Assembly (NCBI GenBank): GCA_037144255.1
Contig: JBAWXE010000045.1
Coordinates: 1-20,608, forward strand
DNA length: 20,608 nt
Direction: 5' to 3'
Source of the DNA: JBAWXE01 sp037144255
GTDB lineage: Bacteria > Bacteroidota > Bacteroidia > Chitinophagales > Chitinophagaceae
The translations under genes and the position numbers were made by a program. Below the pieces are notes generated by a model. The model was not told the origin of the DNA and searched no databases. It worked only from the letters and a program-made list of their open reading frames with translations. Numbering within the stretch: the stretch's first letter is position 1; each line of letters starts with the position of its first letter. This document shows positions 16,566-20,608 of this stretch, one piece after another.

Positions 16566-18473
16566 TTATATTTTTGTACTTACATGCATGGTTAAATTGG
16601 ATCTTTGAATGCTATTGTGATAAATGTGTATATCTGATTTAATGAAATCCTTATCATCGCAAGTATAAGGATTGATGAACTGTTGAGGGTTTCTATCAAT
16701 AAGTGGGAACCAGGTACTTTGTATCTGTACCATGATCCTATGGCCTTTTTTGAATACATGTGCTATGTCGGGTAAGGTGTATTTTACCTCTGTAATATCG
16801 TTGGGAGTAAAAGCCTGAGGTTTTTCGAAACTATTGCGATAACGACCACGCATTACCTCGCCACGAACCAACATCTGATATCCGCCCATAGGGTAAGGTT
16901 TACCATTGCCTTTTCCATCTGTACTGTCATTATATTGGAAATTATCAGGGAATACATCTATGACTTTGACCACAAAATCTGCATCGGTGGTAGAAATAGA
17001 GGTAAACAGATCTGCTATTACCGGGCCTGCAATAGTAAGATCCATCTGCAGGGTATCGGTCTGGAATGTCAAAACATCGGGACGGCGAGATGCAAAACGC
17101 TGATCATCAGTCATATATTCGCGGGTGCGTTGAAAATGTACATCCTCGGTATAAGGTACCGGATGAGCGGGATCGCTGGTATATTCTGAAAAAGATTTAT
17201 TCGATTCTGAAGGTAGCCAATCCAGTTTGCCAGCGGGCTGCAGAAATAAGGATATCTCTTTTGTGGATGCCGGTGGCCAGGTATCGAACAGTTTCCATTC
17301 GTTAGAGCCCGAGAAGAAGATCGTATAGTCTTTGAATTTGTCAACACTACCTATTCCTTTTAGATAATAATTAAAGTAAGGAATTTCTATATGTTGCTGA
17401 TACCATTCGGCAGTATTTGCCCCAAAACGTACATTACCCAGATATGCACCTGTGGATCTGTACCAGCCACCATGCGACCATGGACCCATGACTAGGCGAT
17501 GTGAATTATGAGCTTTGGCAACAATGGCAGCTTGCAAATTCCAAGCACCAAAACAGTCTTCGGCATCGAAAAGGCCACCTACAATGAGTGTTGCAGTATT
17601 ATTAGGTATATGTTGTACACAGCGGCGAGCATCGCGAGCCTGCCACCATGAATCGTAATCTGGATGTTGGTAGGTATCGTTCCAGTGTTTGAAAGTATCA
17701 CCTATAAGACGGGTAAAGTTTTTGAGTGCACCGGTTTCTAGATAGAATTTGTAATTATCCTTGGTATAATAATTAAAAGGAATGCCGCTTTGAGTAGTGG
17801 GTACTGGGCGTGGAGCACCAAAAATAGTACAAAAAGCAAAATTGTCCATCAGGCAAAAAGCGCCATTATGATGTTCGTCGTCGCCAATGAACCATTCTGT
17901 AACAGGAGCTTGTGGACTGGCGGCTACCAATGCAGGATGCTGAGAAGCGGCAGCCATAGTAGCATAAAAACCCGGGTAAGAACTGCCTGTAACGCCAACT
18001 TTGCCATTATTGTTCTTGAGGTTATTCACCAACCAATCGATTGTATCATATGAATCGGAGGCCTCGTCTATGTCTTTGGTGCCTTTATCTTTTCTTACTT
18101 TATTTTCTATATAAGGGCGTATATCAACAAAATCGCCCTCGGACATATAACGGCCACGAACATCTTGGAGTACGATAATATAGTTCTCGCGTATATAAGC
18201 GTTCCAGTGATTGGAATAGAAAGATTTGAAAGCATCGGCACCATAAGGAGCTACCGAATATGGAGTGCGGTATAATAATATAGGGTGTTTTTCGCCGGCA
18301 TCTGTGGGTTCGTAGATAGCAGTAAATAGTTTTTTGCCATCACGCATGGGGATCATTATTTCCGTTTTGGTATAATGTGTACGATACCAAATAGAATCGG
18401 CAGATGTTGTCTGTGCAGAAACATATAGCGGAAAGCAGAGCAACAATAATAATAAAGACCTAAGTGTAGACAT
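16566..18473 (-). CDS. Alpha-amino-acid ester hydrolase (CocE/NonD, S15-type), exported
   Basis: A 635-aa serine hydrolase with a signal peptide (residues 1-20, ending VSA). The catalytic triad fits the family: nucleophile Ser165 in GSSYPG, Asp303 in GLFDAED, His334 in WSHGG. The residues forming the carboxylate cluster of alpha-amino-acid ester hydrolases are present too: Asp199 (GDDEHHNG), Glu305 and Asp306. The offsets (Ser+34, Asp+2, Asp+3) equal those of the Xanthomonas enzyme (Ser174, Asp208, Asp307, Glu309, Asp310). This cluster binds the substrate's alpha-amino group and separates these enzymes from plain CocE/X-Pro peptidases. The C-terminal jelly-roll domain (about 450-635) is intact. 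Such enzymes hydrolyse or transfer alpha-amino acyl groups, including on beta-lactams; the natural substrate is unknown. It would act in the periplasm or outside. Confidence 0.9.
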   Translation of the reverse strand: MSTLRSLLLLLLCFPLYVSAQTTSADSIWYRTHYTKTEIMIPMRDGKKLFTAIYEPTDAGEKHPILLYRTPYSVAPYGADAFKSFYSNHWNAYIRENYIIVLQDVRGRYMSEGDFVDIRPYIENKVRKDKGTKDIDEASDSYDTIDWLVNNLKNNNGKVGVTGSSYPGFYATMAAASQHPALVAASPQAPVTEWFIGDDEHHNGAFCLMDNFAFCTIFGAPRPVPTTQSGIPFNYYTKDNYKFYLETGALKNFTRLIGDTFKHWNDTYQHPDYDSWWQARDARRCVQHIPNNTATLIVGGLFDAEDCFGAWNLQAAIVAKAHNSHRLVMGPWSHGGWYRSTGAYLGNVRFGANTAEWYQQHIEIPYFNYYLKGIGSVDKFKDYTIFFSGSNEWKLFDTWPPASTKEISLFLQPAGKLDWLPSESNKSFSEYTSDPAHPVPYTEDVHFQRTREYMTDDQRFASRRPDVLTFQTDTLQMDLTIAGPVIADLFTSISTTDADFVVKVIDVFPDNFQYNDSTDGKGNGKPYPMGGYQMLVRGEVMRGRYRNSFEKPQAFTPNDITEVKYTLPDIAHVFKKGHRIMVQIQSTWFPLIDRNPQQFINPYTCDDKDFIKSDIHIYHNSIQRSNLTMHVSTKI

Positions 18474-18590
18474 ATGAGGTAGCTTATATGTAAATATACA
18501 AAACCACAGTATGAATGAACTATTTTCGGTTTCAATTGTTAGGCTTTTGTTCTATAATTGTATCTTATGGTACCGTAGGCTTGAATAGGA

Positions 18591-18694
18591 GTGTCGTAAG
18601 TTTTGGGACGACACGAACTATTTAATATAAGACTGATTATTGAACATTCGCCCCCTAGGGCGACAGGGTGGGCTTGATTATTCCCGAATGGGAA
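18591..18694. repeat. Cluster of three hairpins between the ester hydrolase and the SecB-like gene
   Basis: Three short perfect inverted repeats in about 100 bp: GTGTCGT / ACGACAC (18591-18597, 18608-18614), CGCCC / GGGCG (18649-18653, 18658-18662) and TTCCC / GGGAA (18681-18685, 18690-18694). The stretch is more GC-rich than its surroundings. No T-run follows any stem, so ordinary intrinsic termination is not supported. It lies downstream of the toxin-antitoxin-chaperone operon and upstream of the ester hydrolase, and may mark the edge of an inserted segment. Confidence 0.5.
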
Positions 18695-18710
18695 GTGCAC
18701 AATAACAATA

Positions 18711-19154
18711 CTATTTGGAGATTAATTTAACACTTTCTACTAATGCGCCATCTAAATAAACGGTTCGCTTTTCGTCTTCAATTTGAAGGAAATTGACAGA
18801 TGGCAATATAATGGGTGGATAGCCAGCATTAAGAGAAAGGTTAGATACAAATGTCCTTATATAAGGGAATGCAATAGCAGGTGCATTAATTATAGGGAAG
18901 GGCGATTTTATAAAGTCAAGTGTAATATCATCGTCAGTAGCAAACAAAAACACATAAGAGAACTTACAGATAAAGTCCTTTTGGCTTTGTAGTGTAATAT
19001 GAAATTCAACAAAAAAATCTCTATTTCGCTGACTATAAAATGAAGCGACAAACCCAAATTCAAATTCATTTTCATTGCCTGTTGCATCAGCAGGGTTAGG
19101 GATCTGATCAAATTGGAGATTCCTTATAAAAAATTGCGATAATTGAATTTGCAT
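18711..19154 (-). CDS. SecB-like chaperone of a toxin-antitoxin-chaperone module (CmdC-like)
   Basis: A 147-aa protein with the SecB fold signature in its second half: APAIAFPYIRTFVSNLSLNAGYPPIILPSVNF (about residues 91-122), corresponding to the SecB stretch FPYAR...GGFPPLxLxPVNF. Housekeeping SecB delivers preproteins to SecA and is uncommon in Bacteroidota. Solitary SecB-like proteins next to small genes are instead known from toxin-antitoxin-chaperone systems, where they hold and protect the antitoxin. Here the gene starts 2 nt after the stop of a 77-aa gene, which overlaps an ADP-ribosyltransferase-fold gene by 4 nt. This is the toxin-antitoxin-chaperone order of CmdTAC. The N-terminal part is strand-rich and divergent. 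The gene is intact. Confidence 0.85.
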   Translation of the reverse strand: MQIQLSQFFIRNLQFDQIPNPADATGNENEFEFGFVASFYSQRNRDFFVEFHITLQSQKDFICKFSYVFLFATDDDITLDFIKSPFPIINAPAIAFPYIRTFVSNLSLNAGYPPIILPSVNFLQIEDEKRTVYLDGALVESVKLISK

Positions 19155-19156
19155 AA

Positions 19157-19390
19157 TTAAGCGGCCATTGCATAAGAATACTTGCCGGGTTCAGATGTAT
19201 ATTTCATGCCCGGTATACTTAGCATATTGTTTACAGGAATTGATGTCAATTTCTTGTCTTCGCCATTGCAATTGGTATCTGATGTATCAACAATCATATA
19301 CCCAAGGTCATTAAATTGTTGGATAAGAACATCCGCAGATGTTTCACTAAAAAACTTATCCATTCTCTTTTTTATCGCTTCGTAGTTCAT
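19157..19390 (-). CDS. Candidate antitoxin of the CmdTAC-like module
   Basis: A 77-aa protein without recognised domain. Its ATG overlaps the toxin stop as ATGA (19387-19390), so translation is likely coupled, and its stop lies 2 nt before the SecB-like gene. The N-terminal half is helical and charged (NYEAIKKRMDKFFSETSADVLIQQFNDLGY). The C-terminal half is extended, with scattered hydrophobic and aromatic residues (LSIPGMKYTSEPGKYSYAMAA). In known toxin-antitoxin-chaperone systems a C-terminal hydrophobic tail of the antitoxin is what the chaperone recognises, and this tail would suit that role. Role is inferred from position and size, not from similarity. Confidence 0.65.
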   Translation of the reverse strand: MNYEAIKKRMDKFFSETSADVLIQQFNDLGYMIVDTSDTNCNGEDKKLTSIPVNNMLSIPGMKYTSEPGKYSYAMAA

Positions 19391-19989
19391 GATATTTTCC
19401 CTCTTGAATATTCCTTTATAGTAGATTTTGCTATATTCTTAGTTGGGTTATTCACCGCAAAGATAGTAACATTTGCGATTCTAGACGGTAATTTATATAT
19501 TCTTTGAACGCCAAACCTAATATATACATTAGCTTTAACAAATTCTATTTCAATATTTTTTTTCATAGTTTTAATAACATCAACGTCAGAAACATCTTTA
19601 TTAAATGATTTTCCACCCGTTTTTAAACTTTCTTTAATTATAGCTATACATTTATCCCGATATTCATTAAAAAGTTTATTGCCCATAGGGATAGTTAAAT
19701 CTAAAAGCTTTTCGTCATTATATTTAATTTTCGCTTCTAAAACAACATACTCTTCATAATTGAATGTTCTTAAATCGTTGTTCCATGATTAATCGATTGC
19801 ATATTCTGCTGCATATTGGTGTGGGGGATTAGCATTTACTCCATCAACAAAGAAATATACTGCATCGCCGTACCATTCATCATTTTTAGATTCGTTAAAA
19901 TTGTTTTCCAATATGCTTTCTCGGTTATCAATGGACGTGCCATGATATCCGATTATTTTTGGGTGTTGTGCATATTGGAATATTGACAT
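19387..19989 (-). pseudogene. ADP-ribosyltransferase-fold toxin (CmdT-like), interrupted by an in-frame TAA
   Basis: One reading frame of about 200 codons holding a single stop at codon 67 (TAA, 19789-19791). Codons 68-101 after it are open, and the same frame continues to the stop that overlaps the next gene. The first part has the start of an ADP-ribosyltransferase fold: GYHGTS (His16), a helix ending in ESILENNF, then WYGDAVYFF (Tyr45) and a helix QYAAEYA. This is the H-Y part of an H-Y-E/Q-type NAD site, like DUF3990-type domains. The acidic third residue would come after the stop, where YEEYVVLEAKI lies. Known CmdT toxins ADP-ribosylate mRNA to block translation during phage infection. 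A truncated 66-aa product would lack the full active site, so the toxin is probably inactive unless the stop is read through or is a sequencing error. Confidence 0.75.
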
Positions 19990-20128
19990 TATATTAATGG
20001 CATTCAGTTAACAATAATAATAACTATTTATTTAAAAAACAATGAGTTATTTATTAAAGTATGATTACTTGTCACAGTATCTTTTTGTTATTTAGCTAGT
20101 TTTAGTAGGTTAGTGTAAACTTGTTATC

Positions 20129-20608
20129 ATGGAAACAATATTAACCATAGAAGAAGTAGAAATTCTTGAATCTATATTAAAGCACATCCCATTTGAAAAA
20201 CCGTTTAAGGTTGAGATTTTATATTACGAGTATATTTTAAAGGTAATTATATTCCCTGACGATATGTTTGGGGTTAACATAAGAGTAGCGCATCAAGATT
20301 TAATGTCTAGGAATGTATATATGCATATATATGTGTATTTGCTCGAAAATGCCTTTGCAATAAAAACCGATAATGTTCATGAATTACTTTTAACCCTAAA
20401 AGGGAAAGCTCTTGTCGGATTCAAGTCATTAAAACTTTATAGGGAAGGACTTAAATATTATTATAATGATGAGTTAAAAGATGCGGTTAATAAATCAATA
20501 AGTCAGCTAGCTCCATATGGAGAGTTTTCATTGCGCCCATCATTCCCATCAAATTATATGAACCCTAATGATGTTCATAACCCCATAGAAAGAGCTAAGT
20601 ATGAATAT
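20129..20608 (+). CDS. Hypothetical protein, divergent from the CmdTAC-like operon, truncated by the window end
   Basis: An open frame of 160 codons from the ATG at 20129 (METILTIEEVEILESIL) to the last base, with no stop in the window. It shows an N-terminal amphipathic helix, a beta-rich middle (KVEILYYEYILKVIIFPDDMFGVNIRV and NVYMHIYVYLLE) and a polar C-terminal stretch with SLRPSFPSNYMNPND. No signal peptide or membrane helix. A weak promoter, TTG (20085-20087), 18 bp, TAGGTTAG (20106-20113), lies just upstream. I do not recognise the family. Coding is supported by length without stops in AT-rich DNA. It is head-to-head with the toxin operon (139 bp apart) and may belong to the same accessory patch. 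Confidence 0.65.
   Translation, partial: METILTIEEVEILESILKHIPFEKPFKVEILYYEYILKVIIFPDDMFGVNIRVAHQDLMSRNVYMHIYVYLLENAFAIKTDNVHELLLTLKGKALVGFKSLKLYREGLKYYYNDELKDAVNKSISQLAPYGEFSLRPSFPSNYMNPNDVHNPIERAKYEY

Noticed and set aside
18649..18662. GC-rich hairpin as intrinsic terminator of the chaperone operon
   Set aside because: The stem is only 5 bp and no T-run follows it on the minus strand.
19387..19686. Independent 99-aa gene starting at the ATG at 19686
   Set aside because: It is in the same frame as the upstream ADP-ribosyltransferase-fold segment, and the codons between the TAA and this ATG are open, so it is the 3' part of one interrupted gene.

Overview
The window looks like a chromosomal segment from a member of the Bacteroidota, most likely near Chitinophagaceae or Sphingobacteriales. 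The evidence is an AT-rich sequence, almost no Shine-Dalgarno motifs, promoters of the TTG-N19-TAnnTTTG type, a C-terminal type IX secretion (T9SS) sorting domain, a DUF4249 lipoprotein, a DUF1343/NamZ protein and a YbiT-like ABC-F protein. No tRNA, rRNA, insertion sequence or CRISPR array was found.

Left part (1-3480): a MarR-type regulator is followed by about 620 bp of non-coding DNA with two copies of a 98-bp direct repeat. Next is a large secreted NHL-repeat protein with a T9SS tail. Its reading frame is broken by loss of one AT dinucleotide in an AT tract. Middle part (3500-10200), all on the minus strand: thioredoxin reductase, a DUF4249 lipoprotein, a YafK-type L,D-transpeptidase-family protein, RecG helicase, an ExbD/ExbB pair and a SlyD-like prolyl isomerase. 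The recG frame continues upstream of its first ATG through conserved family sequence without any ATG, GTG or TTG start. Then (10260-16500) come a secreted NamZ-type exo-muramidase, convergent tryptophan 2,3-dioxygenase, a divergent DMP19/DUF4375 protein, an ABC-F ATPase with one degenerate ATP site behind a textbook Bacteroidota promoter, a small lipoprotein and a DUF2306-like membrane protein. A secreted alpha-amino-acid ester hydrolase (16566-18473) closes the ordinary part.

Right end (18590-20608) looks like an accessory patch. After a cluster of three hairpins there is a tightly packed minus-strand operon: an ADP-ribosyltransferase-fold protein, a 77-aa protein overlapping it by 4 nt, and a SecB-like chaperone 2 nt further on. 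Gene order and content match a toxin-antitoxin-chaperone module of the CmdTAC anti-phage type. The toxin frame carries an in-frame TAA at codon 67, with the same frame open on both sides, so it appears as two separate ORFs. This is either a decayed toxin or a stop needing explanation. A divergent, unrecognised gene starts beside the operon and runs off the window end.

Most of the window is housekeeping or envelope biology (redox, DNA repair, peptidoglycan turnover, proton-driven transport, tryptophan breakdown). The points most worth following are the CmdTAC-like operon, the non-canonical recG start, the AT-slip in the NHL gene and the asymmetric ABC-F protein.
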